A DNA stretch of 64,000 nucleotides from Campylobacter showae (lineage in GTDB: Bacteria; Campylobacterota; Campylobacteria; Campylobacterales; Campylobacteraceae). The notes under the pieces were generated by a model. That model was not told where the DNA came from and made no database searches. It worked only from the letters and a program-made list of their open reading frames with translations. Made by a program: the position numbers and the translations under genes. The DNA is taken from positions 496,001 to 560,000 of the forward strand of contig NZ_UWOK01000001.1 of NCBI RefSeq assembly GCF_900573985.1. The letters are read 5' to 3'. Shown here in pieces: positions 1 to 9,018 of the stretch (the first letter of the stretch is position 1; each line of letters opens with the position of its first letter).

Positions 1-430
1 TTTTGGCGAAAATTTTAAGCGCCTTTAGCGCCTTAAAAAACTCCGTCGCGATGCTCGAGCCAAACTCCTCCCAAAACTTCTCCCTCGACTCCATCGGCTT
101 TTTCACGCAGTTTTTAAAGTCCCGCGGCTTCATCGAAGCGATGAGATTTATCGGCGCGTCCAGCCTCGCGCCCACGCTCACGACGTCTTTTAGGCGACCC
201 GCTCTACGGGCTAGAGCCTTGATTTTGGCGCTCTCGCCGCCTTTATAATCCACGGCAAACACCGCGTAGCCGTTTTGCATGCGGTCAAGCAAATTCGGAT
301 ATATCATCGCCGTCGTCTTGCCGCTGCCGGTTTCTCCGATGATGGCTGCGTGCGTGAAGTCGCTAGGTATCAGTGCGCCTTTTTTCTCCGCGTTTTCCCG
401 CGTTCTCGTAAATCCCATTATTTTTTGCAT
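1..430 (-). CDS. Conjugation/T4SS-type P-loop ATPase, N-terminal part (cut by window edge)
   Basis: An open frame starts at the ATG complement of 428-430, behind an AAGGA ribosome site, and runs off the left edge, giving about 143 residues. Residues 30-37 read GETGSGKT, a Walker A motif, after a phrase (HAAIIG) typical of VirD4/TraG/DUF87 ATPases, where the loop lies very near the N-terminus. The following segment (VFAVDYKGGESAKIKALA) resembles the strand after Walker A in coupling-protein ATPases that handle DNA or substrate at the inner membrane. No membrane segment is seen in the visible part, so a soluble coupling-protein relative is likely. The family is inferred from this fragment alone; a VirB4 or DUF87 helicase is also possible. 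Confidence 0.6.
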   Translation of the reverse strand, partial: MQKIMGFTRTRENAEKKGALIPSDFTHAAIIGETGSGKTTAMIYPNLLDRMQNGYAVFAVDYKGGESAKIKALARRAGRLKDVVSVGARLDAPINLIASMKPRDFKNCVKKPMESREKFWEEFGSSIATEFFKALKALKIFAK

Positions 431-1003
431 ATTTTTCCTTGTCGGGGGCGATTGTAACGAAATTTGGTTTAAAGATTTAAATTTGACGTATCGGCGAGTG
501 GGTTAAATTTGGTGTGATACTTTAAAATCGCTCGCCGTAAAAGGCAGGGCGTCGGCAAAACGCAAAGACCGCAGACTCGCGACTATGAGCGATTATCTTT
601 GCGCTTTTATGAGTTAGGGTAAATTTATGGATTTTTGCGGTTAGGGATTTTATTTTTAGCAAGAGAGCTCAACCAAATCTAGCCCTTTGCAAACCTGCAC
701 CGCAAAAACTCAGGCGAATTTAACGCGGAGAGGTTTTAAAATTAAACACCGGACTCGGGTTAAATTTAGAGGCTTTTTGGCGCGCGATTTTGCAAGAGAT
801 CATCGGATTTAGCGGATAAGAGTAAATTTTGAGTCTAAATTCGCGCAAGCCGCCGCTTGGATTTAAGTATCGATAAAACGAATGCGGATTATGCTAAAAA
901 CATAAAATCGTGGTTAAATTCGGCTTAAATTTGGACAAAATCGCCGCCTAATGAGCGAAAAATCTATCAAATTTAGACAAAAGCGCACTCAAACGGACAA
1001 AAA
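431..1003. other. Intergenic region, no gene seen
   Basis: About 570 bases with no convincing reading frame. They contain many AAATTT palindromes, as do most spacers in this window. It may hold the promoter of the partial ATPase gene, but no clear -10 box was picked out. Confidence 0.5.
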
Positions 1004-1426
1004 TTATTCCGTTTTTTTGCAAACGGCGGCCGAGTGCGTGAGCAGATCGTGCAAATTTAGCGCGTCCTTGCGAAAAAAGCAGAGGCAAAGTCCGACGACG
1101 CTAACGCCTGCAAGCAAGAAGCATGCGTAGCGTAGTAAAACGCGTGCGAAACCGAGTTTGCGGCCGCTGCGTAGGTCGATGAGGTAGATATTTTGCGAGC
1201 GGTAGCCGGGCGTCTGGGCTTTGATCGCAAAAAAGGCGCAGCAGATGAGAGCGACTGCGAAATTTGCCCCGAATATCGCGGCTTGGTTGTGCAAAAAGTC
1301 GTCTTTGCCGTCCAAAAAAACATAGGTCGTGAGGTAATAAATCGGCATCCCGATCAAAAAAAGATCAGTGATAAAGGCCTTTACTCGCGCGCCGATGCCG
1401 GCCAGTTGCGCTTTTTGTTTTGCCAA
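1004..1426 (-). CDS. RDD family membrane protein
   Basis: A 140-residue protein with about three hydrophobic segments. It opens with the R-x3-F-x-x-D pattern (RVKAFITDLF) that names the RDD family and later has the TPGYRSQNIYLID and RVLLRYACFLL patterns of that family; function in the family is poorly defined (membrane, possibly transport). The frame is open further upstream to an ATG at 1480, but a strong AAAGGAG with 5 bases spacing precedes the TTG at 1426, so I start there. It is the last gene of the minus-strand run secG-deacetylase-frr-pyrE, separated from pyrE by about 690 bases. Confidence 0.75.
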   Translation of the reverse strand: MAKQKAQLAGIGARVKAFITDLFLIGMPIYYLTTYVFLDGKDDFLHNQAAIFGANFAVALICCAFFAIKAQTPGYRSQNIYLIDLRSGRKLGFARVLLRYACFLLAGVSVVGLCLCFFRKDALNLHDLLTHSAAVCKKTE

Positions 1427-2118
1427 ATTTACTCCTTTTGTTTCTATTTTTTGGGTGCGTGTTTTGGATTTGAGCGTCAAATTTGCTCGCTACCGACTAA
1501 ATTTACGCCTGCTTGTGCTACCGCTTCGGTGTGGCAAATTTACGCTCTGCTTTTATGCGTCGCCGCTTTGGTGCGGTAAATTTAGGGCCCGTTTCCACAC
1601 TCCGCCGCTTGCACCATCTTATCCAGCCGGTCTTGCTCAGCTCATAAACGGAGCTTTGTTTGTCGCCTGATTATGCGCCTGGCGTAATCTTTACGAGATT
1701 TGCCGTCTTTGTTTCTTTTTGGCGGCATACCAGTTTGCGATGATTAATAAATTTTCGTCTCGCATGTTTTTTGATCAAGCCTGCTTACGCTTGATTTATT
1801 ATTAGCTCCATAAAATTTATAAAGTGCGGATTTTAAATTTAAGGCGTTTATCTCGCGCCAAATTTTAAATTAATAAATTTTAGGACGCCCTTTTGCGTGC
1901 GTAAATTTATCTAAATTTGACGGTTGCTGCCAAATACGCGAGATGGCAACACAAATTTAATCCCGCTCTGATCGCAACCTATAAAACGCAACGACTGACT
2001 TTACTTTATCGTCCAAAATACTACATAACCTAGTCAAATTTGATCTATGCTCGGTTTGCTTTGTTTGGCGCTTATGAAATCCGTCCAAATTCACATGGTC
2101 AAATCAAGCGAAGCCAAA
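1427..2118. other. Intergenic region with an imperfect tandem repeat
   Basis: There is no supported gene. Between about 1514 and 1585 a unit of roughly 45 bases is repeated imperfectly: both copies contain CCGCTT(C/T)GGTG followed by GGCAAATTTA or CGGTAAATTTA. Apart from that and scattered AAATTT sites I see nothing. Confidence 0.4.
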
Positions 2119-2730
2119 TTAGTTGCCTCTGCTGCCGGGCTTTATCGCCTTGCTTCCATCGGCGCAGAGCGGACAGTTTGTGGGCTCATAAATCTCAAAC
2201 TCAAAGTTTCCAAGCGCGAAAAACGGCTTGTCGGCGGGTAGTTTGGCGCTGGGTTTTGCGACGCTACCAGCTAAATTTTCGACTTTGCAAAAGCCGCGAT
2301 TAGCCAGCGCCGCAAACGCCACGACCTTGCCGCCCAGGCTTTCGATCACGCGCGCTGCCTCTAGCGCCGAGCCGCCTGTGGTTATGATGTCCTCGCAAAC
2401 GATAAATCGTTCGCTTTCCCTTACCTCAAAGCCGCGTCGCAGGCTCATCACGCGCTCGACTCGCTCGGTAAAGATAAAGCGCTTTTTTGCCGCGCGAGCT
2501 AGCTCGTAACCCGCTAAAATACCGCCTAGAGCGGGCGAACAGACGCTATCAAACTCTACGCCCGATTTTTTGATGACGGCGGCCAGCTCGTCTGCTAGAG
2601 CGCCTGCTAACTGAGGATCCTCGAGTACTTTGGCGCTTTGCAGATAAAACTGCGAGTGGTTGCCGCTACTAAGCAAAAAATGCCCCTGCAAATATGCGCC
2701 CGCATCCTTGTAAATTTTCTCTAAATCCAT
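2119..2730 (-). CDS. pyrE: Orotate phosphoribosyltransferase
   Basis: A 203-residue cytosolic enzyme that joins orotate to PRPP, giving orotidine 5'-phosphate in pyrimidine synthesis. The PRPP-binding loop is plain ([13 protein letters not shown], matching the family's VEDVxTTGGS), and the early segment [21 protein letters not shown] matches the orotate and PRPP contact region of epsilonproteobacterial PyrE. The length is the usual one. The C-terminal CPLC pair followed by [13 protein letters not shown] is typical of Campylobacter PyrE, where the cysteines may bind a metal. The gene follows frr on the same strand after about 310 bases, in the secG-frr-pyrE order common in this group. Confidence 0.93.
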   Translation of the reverse strand: MDLEKIYKDAGAYLQGHFLLSSGNHSQFYLQSAKVLEDPQLAGALADELAAVIKKSGVEFDSVCSPALGGILAGYELARAAKKRFIFTERVERVMSLRRGFEVRESERFIVCEDIITTGGSALEAARVIESLGGKVVAFAALANRGFCKVENLAGSVAKPSAKLPADKPFFALGNFEFEIYEPTNCPLCADGSKAIKPGSRGN

Positions 2731-3008
2731 CGTTTTTCCTTTATAAAATTTGAGCGAATTTTACCCTAAGCGCGCTTAAGCTACTATTTTTTGAGCTTTT
2801 GACGGCTTGCGATTTTACGTTATTATATACCTCTGCCGAGCAAAAACGGCTAGCAATTTTAAATTTGGATATAAATTTTGGTAAAAGCGAGTATGGCGTG
2901 ATAAATTTAAAATTTGGACAAAATAGATAAACGCGTTCTTGGGTGTAGCAAAAGCGGATTAAAATTTATGCTAAAACGCGAAATAGCGGAAAGTTTTTAC
3001 AAAAGAAG

Positions 3009-3032
3009 CGGCTCGTCAAATTTAACGAGCCG
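3009..3032 (-). terminator. Intrinsic terminator after frr
   Basis: A perfect 8-bp inverted repeat (CGGCTCGT and ACGAGCCG) with an 8-base loop lies about ten bases beyond the frr stop. Read on the minus strand it is followed by CTTCTTTTGT, a usable T-rich tail. It separates frr from pyrE, so pyrE probably has its own promoter or depends on readthrough. Confidence 0.7.
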
Positions 3033-3042
3033 TACGTAAATT

Positions 3043-3600
3043 TTAAACTTTTAAAAGTTCGCTCTCTTTTTCTTTTACGAGCGAGTCGATCTTTGAAGTG
3101 TAGCTGTCGGTGATCTTTTGGACTTCGTCTTGTCCTTTTTTGCTCTCGTCCTCGGTGATAGCTTTATCTTTTTCTAGCTTTTTAACCTCGTCGTTAGCGT
3201 CTTTTCTGATGTTTCTGATGCTGACTTTGGCTTTTTCGCCGAATGCCTTAGCGTGCTTTGCGTTTTCTTGGCGTTGCTCGACCGTCATCGGAGGGAAAAA
3301 TAGCTTCACGCTCTCGCCGTCGTTGTTCGGATTTACGCCGATATTTGCCGCAGAGATCGCTGCGGTGATAGTTTTTAGCATCGGTTTTTCCCACGGCGTT
3401 ATGCTTATGGTGCTAGCATCGCTAGTTAGTACGGTGGCTACTTGGTTTAGTGGAGTTTGGCTACCGTAATAATCCACGTAAATATTATCGACTATGCTTA
3501 TATTTACCTTGCCTGTGCGAAGCGTGCTAAAGTCGCGCTTTAGGCCCTCGATACACTTATCGCTATGCTCTTTTTGTTTTTTGTAAATTTCATTCAGCAT
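3043..3600 (-). CDS. frr: Ribosome recycling factor
   Basis: A 185-residue protein of standard length that works with EF-G to split ribosomes after termination. It has the RRF hallmarks: [25 protein letters not shown] near the N-terminus, the [20 protein letters not shown] segment, and [24 protein letters not shown] in the long three-helix bundle. The first codons overlap the end of the deacetylase gene by 11 bases, which suggests translational coupling inside the secG operon. Confidence 0.96.
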   Translation of the reverse strand: MLNEIYKKQKEHSDKCIEGLKRDFSTLRTGKVNISIVDNIYVDYYGSQTPLNQVATVLTSDASTISITPWEKPMLKTITAAISAANIGVNPNNDGESVKLFFPPMTVEQRQENAKHAKAFGEKAKVSIRNIRKDANDEVKKLEKDKAITEDESKKGQDEVQKITDSYTSKIDSLVKEKESELLKV

Positions 3601-4552
3601 TTATATCCTTTACTAAAATTTTTGTCGTCGTTTTTCCGTTTACTTTAAGGCTCATTCTCACTTTATATCGGTCGATCGGCTTATTAAATTTAAGCGTCAT
3701 CTGTCCGTTTTCGAGCTTAACTTTTTTTGTTTTTTGCCCTGTCATTGAGAAGTAGCCATGCGTCGCGTTCTCGTCGGTTTTGATGATAAGTTCGCTAATC
3801 TTATTATCCTTCGGATAGTCTTGCGGAAGTATCCATTCGGCTTTTAGAAATTTACTAGCAAGCGCGGACGGCAGATGCGTGCCGTTCATCGCAGGGATCC
3901 TATCTAGCTCGTGTAGATCGCTATCTGCCGCGACTGCGCCCGAGTTTTGGCTGAGTATCACTTCTATGCCGTGTTCTATCGCGACGTCGCGCACCCTGTC
4001 GTTATATTCGCCGAAGGGATAGGCGAAATATCGGGGTTTGTAGCCCATATTTTTTTCGAATTTACTTATGCCGTCCTCAAAGTCGTTTTTTAGTTTTTCC
4101 TCGTTAAGACCGACCATATGCAAGTGACCGTAGGAGTGATAGCCGACTTCGCCGTATTTTTCAATCTCTTTAATCTGCTCAAAGGTCATAAAGTCGCCGT
4201 ATTTTCGCGCGGTGGCCTCGACATAAATCATCAGCGCAAACGGATATCCGTACTCTAAAAATATCGGCAAGCCTTTTTCATAAAAGCTCTTGTAGCCGTC
4301 GTCTACGGTTAAAACGACCCAGTTATCAGACACCGGCTCGCCGTTTTTGATCGCGTCGACGAGCTTTGAAAGCGGGATGACCTCGTAGCCTTTTTCTTTA
4401 AAATACTCAAACTGTTCGCGTAAATTTTTGCTAGAAATGTTTGTGCTAGGGTGCCTATCGTCGTCAAATCTGTGATAGTTAAAAATGTGCGCGTCAGCAA
4501 GCGCAAACTGCGCCGCCGCAAAAAACGCGAGCGCGGAAATTAAATTTTTCAT
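3590..4552 (-). CDS. Secreted polysaccharide deacetylase family protein
   Basis: A 320-residue protein with an N-terminal signal peptide ([18 protein letters not shown]) and a NodB-type domain. The metal-site motifs are visible: TVDDGY with D84 and D85, and HSYGH with H139 and H143, followed by the YPFGEY motif around residues 179-184. The family removes N- or O-acetyl groups from envelope glycans. A C-terminal beta-rich extension of about 90 residues follows the catalytic domain and contains DENAT (260-264), a match to the bacterial N-glycosylation sequon. The gene lies between secG and frr with 9 bases and a small overlap, so it is probably co-transcribed. The exact substrate cannot be read from sequence. 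Confidence 0.85.
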   Translation of the reverse strand: MKNLISALAFFAAAQFALADAHIFNYHRFDDDRHPSTNISSKNLREQFEYFKEKGYEVIPLSKLVDAIKNGEPVSDNWVVLTVDDGYKSFYEKGLPIFLEYGYPFALMIYVEATARKYGDFMTFEQIKEIEKYGEVGYHSYGHLHMVGLNEEKLKNDFEDGISKFEKNMGYKPRYFAYPFGEYNDRVRDVAIEHGIEVILSQNSGAVAADSDLHELDRIPAMNGTHLPSALASKFLKAEWILPQDYPKDNKISELIIKTDENATHGYFSMTGQKTKKVKLENGQMTLKFNKPIDRYKVRMSLKVNGKTTTKILVKDINAE

Positions 4553-4561
4553 TGACGCTCC

Positions 4562-4891
4562 TTATTTTTTCTCGCTTACAGGAGCGCTAGGAGCTTGCGG
4601 CGCGACTACCTCAGGGGCCGCAGGCAACGACGAAGTATCAACGCTGTCTATGAGAGACTTGCTGCTTTGCGTGTTGTAAAAATAGCTTAACGCTAGGGTG
4701 TTTAGGATAAATAAAACACCCACGACGAAGGTAAATTTAGCCAAAAATCCGGCCGGTCCTTTTGCACCAAATAGGCTTTCGTTACTACCGCTATATGCGC
4801 CTAGCCCGATAGAGGAGCTTTTCTGAAGCAAAACGGCGATCGTCAAAACTACCGCAAAAATAAACTGCAATACTAAAAAAAGCGAATCCAT
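4562..4891 (-). CDS. secG: Preprotein translocase subunit SecG
   Basis: A 109-residue membrane protein with two hydrophobic helices and the loop between them carrying LLQKSSSIGLGAYSG and ESLFGAKGPAGFLAKFT, the signature of SecG. It helps SecYE move proteins across the inner membrane. The C-terminal tail (SLPAAPEVVAPQAPSAPVSEKK) is alanine/proline-rich, as often seen in Campylobacter SecG. It heads the minus-strand run with the deacetylase and frr. Confidence 0.93.
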   Translation of the reverse strand: MDSLFLVLQFIFAVVLTIAVLLQKSSSIGLGAYSGSNESLFGAKGPAGFLAKFTFVVGVLFILNTLALSYFYNTQSSKSLIDSVDTSSLPAAPEVVAPQAPSAPVSEKK

Positions 4892-4953
4892 TAAAAATCC
4901 TTTTAAATTTTTAAAATTAGTCGCGATTATACTAAAAAAGTTTTGAATTTGGG

Positions 4954-5337
4954 TTAAATTTCTTTTTCTATCTCATAAAGTTCGTAGCGCACGGCCTTAA
5001 AAATCTCGGAAATTTTAACGTCGACGAGCTTAAAACACTCTTCTAAAACCCTTGCGCTTTCTTGTGCGCGTTTGATGTTAGCTGTTTGCAAATCGTCCAA
5101 ATTTAGGCGAATTTGCTCGTCTTTTAGGCTTGGTTTTAGCACGTCGTTTGCGGCGTCGCGAAATTTTAAGAATTCTTTTTGCGGGATTTTTGATTTGTGG
5201 CGGAGATTTTTGATTTTTTTAGCGAGGGCTAGGTCATCAAAGCCGTAACGTCTGACGTCTTCGACGACTCTAAGCCCTTCTTTTAAGCGGTTTAAATTTG
5301 CGTCTATTACGCGGTAGAGCCGCTCATCGTTAGTCAT
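4954..5337 (-). CDS. Stand-alone ThiD2-like protein
   Basis: A 127-residue soluble protein. Its opening RVIDANLNRLKEGLRVVEDVRRYGF matches the domain found in front of ThiE in cyanobacteria and some other bacteria, which has been described as an alternative hydroxymethylpyrimidine-phosphate kinase (ThiD2). The R-x3-D-x-x-NDV and NxxRAQESARVLEE segments also fit. In Campylobacter it is often labelled thiamine-phosphate pyrophosphorylase, but no ThiE barrel is present. It overlaps the Bax-inhibitor gene upstream by 8 bases. Function as a ThiD2 kinase is inferred from the domain only. Confidence 0.7.
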   Translation of the reverse strand: MTNDERLYRVIDANLNRLKEGLRVVEDVRRYGFDDLALAKKIKNLRHKSKIPQKEFLKFRDAANDVLKPSLKDEQIRLNLDDLQTANIKRAQESARVLEECFKLVDVKISEIFKAVRYELYEIEKEI

Positions 5338-6031
5338 CGCTATTAAAAAATCCTAAAATTCTAAGCAATGAAACGAATAAATTTAAGAAATCAAGGTAAA
5401 GATCAACTGCGCCCTCGATCGGAGTTTCGTAGTTGCCGCGGATGATATTTTGCGTATCATAAAGGATATACGCGCTAAATAAAACCGCGCCCACGCTAGC
5501 AATCGCAAGCTGTAAAACCGGGCTGTGGAAAAATATATTTATGATCGCAGCCACGAGTAAAACGATAAGCGTGATGAAAAGCATCTTGCCCCACGTCGTA
5601 AAGTCGCGCTTGGTGTTCATCGCAAACACGCTAAGTCCGCCAAATGCCACCGTCGTAAGCGTAAAGGCCTGAGCCACTATCGCAGCGCCTCCTGGCATCG
5701 CAAAAGTGCGTCCCAAAATAGGCGTAAGCGTAAGTCCGCTAACAAAAGTAAATGCAAAAAGCAGGATCAAATTTAAGCCCGCTTTGCGTTTGGCAAACAT
5801 TAATCCGACCAAAAGTCCTAGCTCAAGTATCACAAATAGCCAGTAGTTGCCCGCTACCGTCGCTCCCAGCGAGCTGTAAAGCCCGACGTAAGCTCCGACG
5901 CTGGCGGCTAAAAGCGAAGCCGCAAAAAGCTGATAGGTTTGCTTGATAAACGTGCTAAGCGCGCTTTGCGAATATTCGCCGGCAACCTCATGCTCGCTTG
6001 AGCTTGCATAATTTCTGTCATATAAACTCAT
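5330..6031 (-). CDS. Bax inhibitor-1/YccA family membrane protein
   Basis: A 233-residue inner-membrane protein with about seven hydrophobic helices. The pattern YDTQNIIRGNYETPIEGAVDLYLDFLNLFVSLLRILG is the family's C-terminal signature (YDTQxI..G....A..LYLDxxNxFxxLLxxxG). Members form pH-sensitive calcium leak channels or influence protein quality control. The first 30 residues are polar and cytosolic. A ribosome site (AGGAGAG) precedes the ATG. It lies back to back with the carbonic anhydrase gene across about 160 bases. Confidence 0.92.
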   Translation of the reverse strand: MSLYDRNYASSSEHEVAGEYSQSALSTFIKQTYQLFAASLLAASVGAYVGLYSSLGATVAGNYWLFVILELGLLVGLMFAKRKAGLNLILLFAFTFVSGLTLTPILGRTFAMPGGAAIVAQAFTLTTVAFGGLSVFAMNTKRDFTTWGKMLFITLIVLLVAAIINIFFHSPVLQLAIASVGAVLFSAYILYDTQNIIRGNYETPIEGAVDLYLDFLNLFVSLLRILGFFNSDD

Positions 6032-6150
6032 GTTCTCTCCTTTTTAATTTTTGATGCAAATTTAGCCAAAAATAGGTAAATAAAATATAAAAAATCGCTG
6101 AATTTGGCGCGCAAAAAGCAATTTAAAAAAATTTAACGAAGTTTGAAACG

Positions 6151-6163
6151 TTTTTGATATAAT
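6151..6163 (+). promoter_or_regulatory. Extended -10 promoter of the carbonic anhydrase-mscS pair
   Basis: TTTTTGATATAAT ends 28 bases before the ATG at 6191. It fits the Campylobacter sigma-70 pattern of an extended -10 (TTTGNTATAAT) behind a T-rich stretch instead of a conserved -35. Confidence 0.65.
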
Positions 6164-6190
6164 ATTTTAAAAAATTGTCAGGAAAATATA

Positions 6191-6820
6191 ATGCAAGAAA
6201 TTTTAGACGGCGCCGTCAAATTTATGGAAGAAGATTTTTTAGAGCACAAGGAGCTTTTTGAAAGCCTGGGCGAGAAGCAGACGCCGCACACTCTTTTTGT
6301 CGGCTGCATCGACTCGCGCGTCGTACCTAGCCTCATAACAAACACGATGCCGGGCGACCTAGTCGTCGTGCGAAACATCGCAAATATCGTGCCTCCGTAC
6401 CGCAAAAGCGAGGAGTTTTTGGCTACGACCTCGGCGATCGAGTATGCCTTGCAAACGCTAAACGTGCAAAACGTCATCATCTGCGGACATAGCAACTGCG
6501 GCGGTTGCGCGGCTTTGTGGATGGACGAGGCTAAATTTAGCAAAACGCCAAACGTAAAGCGCTGGCTAGATTTGCTAGAGCCCGTAAAAAAGCGCGTACA
6601 AAAGCTTTTTGGCGACAATATCGCAAAAAGAGAGTGGCTAACCGAGCGCTTAAGCCTCGTAAATTCGTTTGAAAATTTACTAAGCTACCCAGACGTCAAG
6701 GCTAAATTTAAAGACGAGGAGCTAAAAATTTACGCCTGGCACTACATAATAGAAACGGGCGAAATCTACAACTACAACTTCGCGACGAAGAGCTTTAAAC
6801 TGCTAGGAGTCGAGAAATGA
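6191..6820 (+). CDS. Beta-class carbonic anhydrase
   Basis: A 209-residue cytosolic zinc enzyme interconverting CO2 and bicarbonate, important for capnophilic Campylobacter. Zinc ligands C39, H100 and C103 and the catalytic D41/R43 pair are visible in CIDSRVVPS and ICGHSNCGG. The segment VVRNIANIVPPY is also family-typical. Length and start are normal; an AGGAAAA ribosome site precedes the ATG. The last four bases overlap the ATG of the mechanosensitive channel gene (ATGA), so the two are co-translated, though no functional link is obvious. Confidence 0.94.
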   Translation: MQEILDGAVKFMEEDFLEHKELFESLGEKQTPHTLFVGCIDSRVVPSLITNTMPGDLVVVRNIANIVPPYRKSEEFLATTSAIEYALQTLNVQNVIICGHSNCGGCAALWMDEAKFSKTPNVKRWLDLLEPVKKRVQKLFGDNIAKREWLTERLSLVNSFENLLSYPDVKAKFKDEELKIYAWHYIIETGEIYNYNFATKSFKLLGVEK

Positions 6821-8664
6821 GAAAAATTTTAGCCGCCGTTTTTGCGCTGTGCTTTGGCTTAAATTTACTAGCAAATACCAAAATCGACGACCTAAACGCG
6901 ACGGACATCCTAAGCGTCGTAAATCAAATCAACGAAGCAAACGCGCAGATCGCCGTTATCAAGGCCCAATCCGCCGAAAATAACGAAACCGCCGATAAAA
7001 ACGTACTTTTTAAAACGGTCTTGGAGAAAAAAGAAAAACTGATCGAGCAGATCCCCTATCTCGTCATGCAAATCGAAATCGACGAAGAGCAGGTGCAAAA
7101 TTTCAAACAAGAGATGCAAGAGCTGGAGGCAAAAACCAAAAAGCTAAAAAACTCTAGCAATCAAAATTTATACGTAAAAGACAAGCTGGAGTTTGAGCGT
7201 ATGCGGCTTGACGGGCTGTTTTACTCCTCGCTTTTAAATTTGGAAAATATCTTCAAAGAAGGCGGCAAAGCCGTGGACGTAAGGCTCGCCGTCGAGGAGA
7301 CGCTGCTTAGCTTTCAGACGGAGTTTTACTCGCAGTTTAAGGAGTTTAAAGATAGTCTAAACGAGGAAGCGCTCGCTGCGCACAAAGGCGAACTAGAGGC
7401 GCTAGAGGCGCACAAAAAGACGCTTGAGGAGATACTCCACTACCTGCGCGATAACGCCGAACTACTCACGTCAAACTATATCATTTCGGAGTTAAATTTA
7501 AAAACGGCGATCGATTTTATGAACGAAAAGGCCTCCTTTACGAGTAAATTTAACGTCGGCAAGGCGGCAATCATATTCATAGTATTTTTGTTTTTCGTCT
7601 CGTTTACGACGCTGCTTAGCAGGCTCACGCTGTGGGCTTTGATGAAATTTTTCGTCAAGCACGACTCGGATAGGCAGACCAAAGGGCGCATCGTAGAAAT
7701 CATCAAGCGCCCGATGCTTCTCACTCTTATCGCCTACGCGATAGATATTTGCGTCTCGATCGCGTACTATCCGGCTCCGATGCCGATAAAATTTGCAAAT
7801 TTCCTAGCGATCACTTTCGTCATCGCCGTAACCTGGCTCATACTTAGCGTACTAAACGGCTACGGCATGGTGCTCATCAACGAACTCACTAAAAAAAGCG
7901 GGCGCAAAGAGGTGATAAATTTGATCCTAAAGATCATCTATTTCATCATCTTCGTTATCGCGCTACTTATCGTGCTTAGCAAGCTCGGGTTTAACGTCAG
8001 CGCCATCATCGCGTCTCTTGGTATCGGCGGCCTTGCGGTGGCTCTTGCGACTAAGGACATCTTGGCGAATTTCTTTGCTTCCGTTATGCTGCTCTTTGAC
8101 AACTCGTTTTCGCAGGGTGACTGGATCGTGTGCGGCGACATCGAGGGAACGGTCGTGGAGATAGGGCTCAGAAAAACGACCGTGCGAACCTTTGACAACG
8201 CCCTTATATTCGTGCCAAACTCCAAGCTAGCCAGCGATCCGATCCGAAACTGGAGTAGGCGAAAGATGGGGCGACGCATCAGGATGCTAATCGGGCTAGA
8301 ATATAGCGCCACGACCGAGCAGATCAAAAAATGTGTCGATGAGATCAAGCAGATGCTAATCGACCACCCAGACATCGCAAAGGGCGACGATATGGGCTCG
8401 AAAAAGGCTAGTCGCTACGACCGCGGCATCGTCTCTATCGACGATTTGGCCGGTTATAAGTCGAATTTATTCGTCGTCGTGGACGAGTTTGCCGATAGCT
8501 CGATAAATATCCTCGTGTACTGCTTTTCAAAGACGATAGTTTGGGGCGAGTTTCTAGCCGTCAAAGAGGATGTGATGCTAAAAATAATGAATATCGTAGA
8601 GGCCAACGGGCTTGGATTTGCCTTCCCTAGCCAGAGCCTATATGTCGAAGAAGTGAAAAAATGA
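6817..8664 (+). CDS. MscS-type mechanosensitive ion channel, large form
   Basis: A 615-residue inner-membrane protein with a signal-like first helix, a long periplasmic coiled-coil region (about residues 20-240), several transmembrane helices (about 250-410), and the MscS core. The pore helix reads IGGLAVALATKDILANFF and is followed by the beta domain with GDWIVCGDIEGTVVEIGLRKT and FVPNSKLASDPIRNWSRR. It releases solutes during osmotic downshock. It starts inside the carbonic anhydrase stop codon and is followed after 16 bases by the hyperacidic small gene. Confidence 0.92.
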   Translation: MRKILAAVFALCFGLNLLANTKIDDLNATDILSVVNQINEANAQIAVIKAQSAENNETADKNVLFKTVLEKKEKLIEQIPYLVMQIEIDEEQVQNFKQEMQELEAKTKKLKNSSNQNLYVKDKLEFERMRLDGLFYSSLLNLENIFKEGGKAVDVRLAVEETLLSFQTEFYSQFKEFKDSLNEEALAAHKGELEALEAHKKTLEEILHYLRDNAELLTSNYIISELNLKTAIDFMNEKASFTSKFNVGKAAIIFIVFLFFVSFTTLLSRLTLWALMKFFVKHDSDRQTKGRIVEIIKRPMLLTLIAYAIDICVSIAYYPAPMPIKFANFLAITFVIAVTWLILSVLNGYGMVLINELTKKSGRKEVINLILKIIYFIIFVIALLIVLSKLGFNVSAIIASLGIGGLAVALATKDILANFFASVMLLFDNSFSQGDWIVCGDIEGTVVEIGLRKTTVRTFDNALIFVPNSKLASDPIRNWSRRKMGRRIRMLIGLEYSATTEQIKKCVDEIKQMLIDHPDIAKGDDMGSKKASRYDRGIVSIDDLAGYKSNLFVVVDEFADSSINILVYCFSKTIVWGEFLAVKEDVMLKIMNIVEANGLGFAFPSQSLYVEEVKK

Positions 8665-8680
8665 TTTTAAAGGAGAAAAA

Positions 8681-8830
8681 ATGAGCGAAGAATTTGACTA
8701 CGAAGAGGAAGATTTGGAGGAAGAATACTCCGAATTTGACGACGAGAGATCCGAGAAGTACAGCTACAACTACGACGAAAACGACTACGAATACGGCGAC
8801 GAAGACGAAGAGGATAGCTACGAGATGTAA
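8681..8830 (+). CDS. Hyperacidic 49-residue protein, unknown
   Basis: A short frame starts at an ATG eight bases after AAAGGAG, a near-ideal ribosome site, and lies 16 bases downstream of the channel gene. The product has 26 Asp/Glu among 49 residues, 8 tyrosines and only one Arg and one Lys, so its net charge is about -24. There is no signal peptide or hydrophobic stretch. I do not recognise it. Its strong ribosome site and tight spacing argue that it is translated with the channel gene; a DNA mimic or a cation-binding chaperone would be possibilities, but that is speculation. Confidence 0.7.
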   Translation: MSEEFDYEEEDLEEEYSEFDDERSEKYSYNYDENDYEYGDEDEEDSYEM

Positions 8831-9018
8831 ATTCGGTGCGTTAAATTTTGGTTTGGCGGGTTAAATTTACCCGCCAGAATTTGGAGCGTTTAATTTAGCT
8901 TTTGCGGATAATTTTTGTCAAAATTTAATGTCGGCGAGCCTTGGCGGTTTGCCTTATTTTTAGCTCAGGGTAAATTTAGGCTTTAAATTTAGCCCTACGC
9001 TTTTGCTTTTGCTAAATT

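Noticed and set aside
1427..1480. Longer start of the RDD protein at the ATG at 1480
   Set aside because: AAAGGAG sits at the right distance from the internal TTG at 1426, and the extra residues are not part of the RDD domain.
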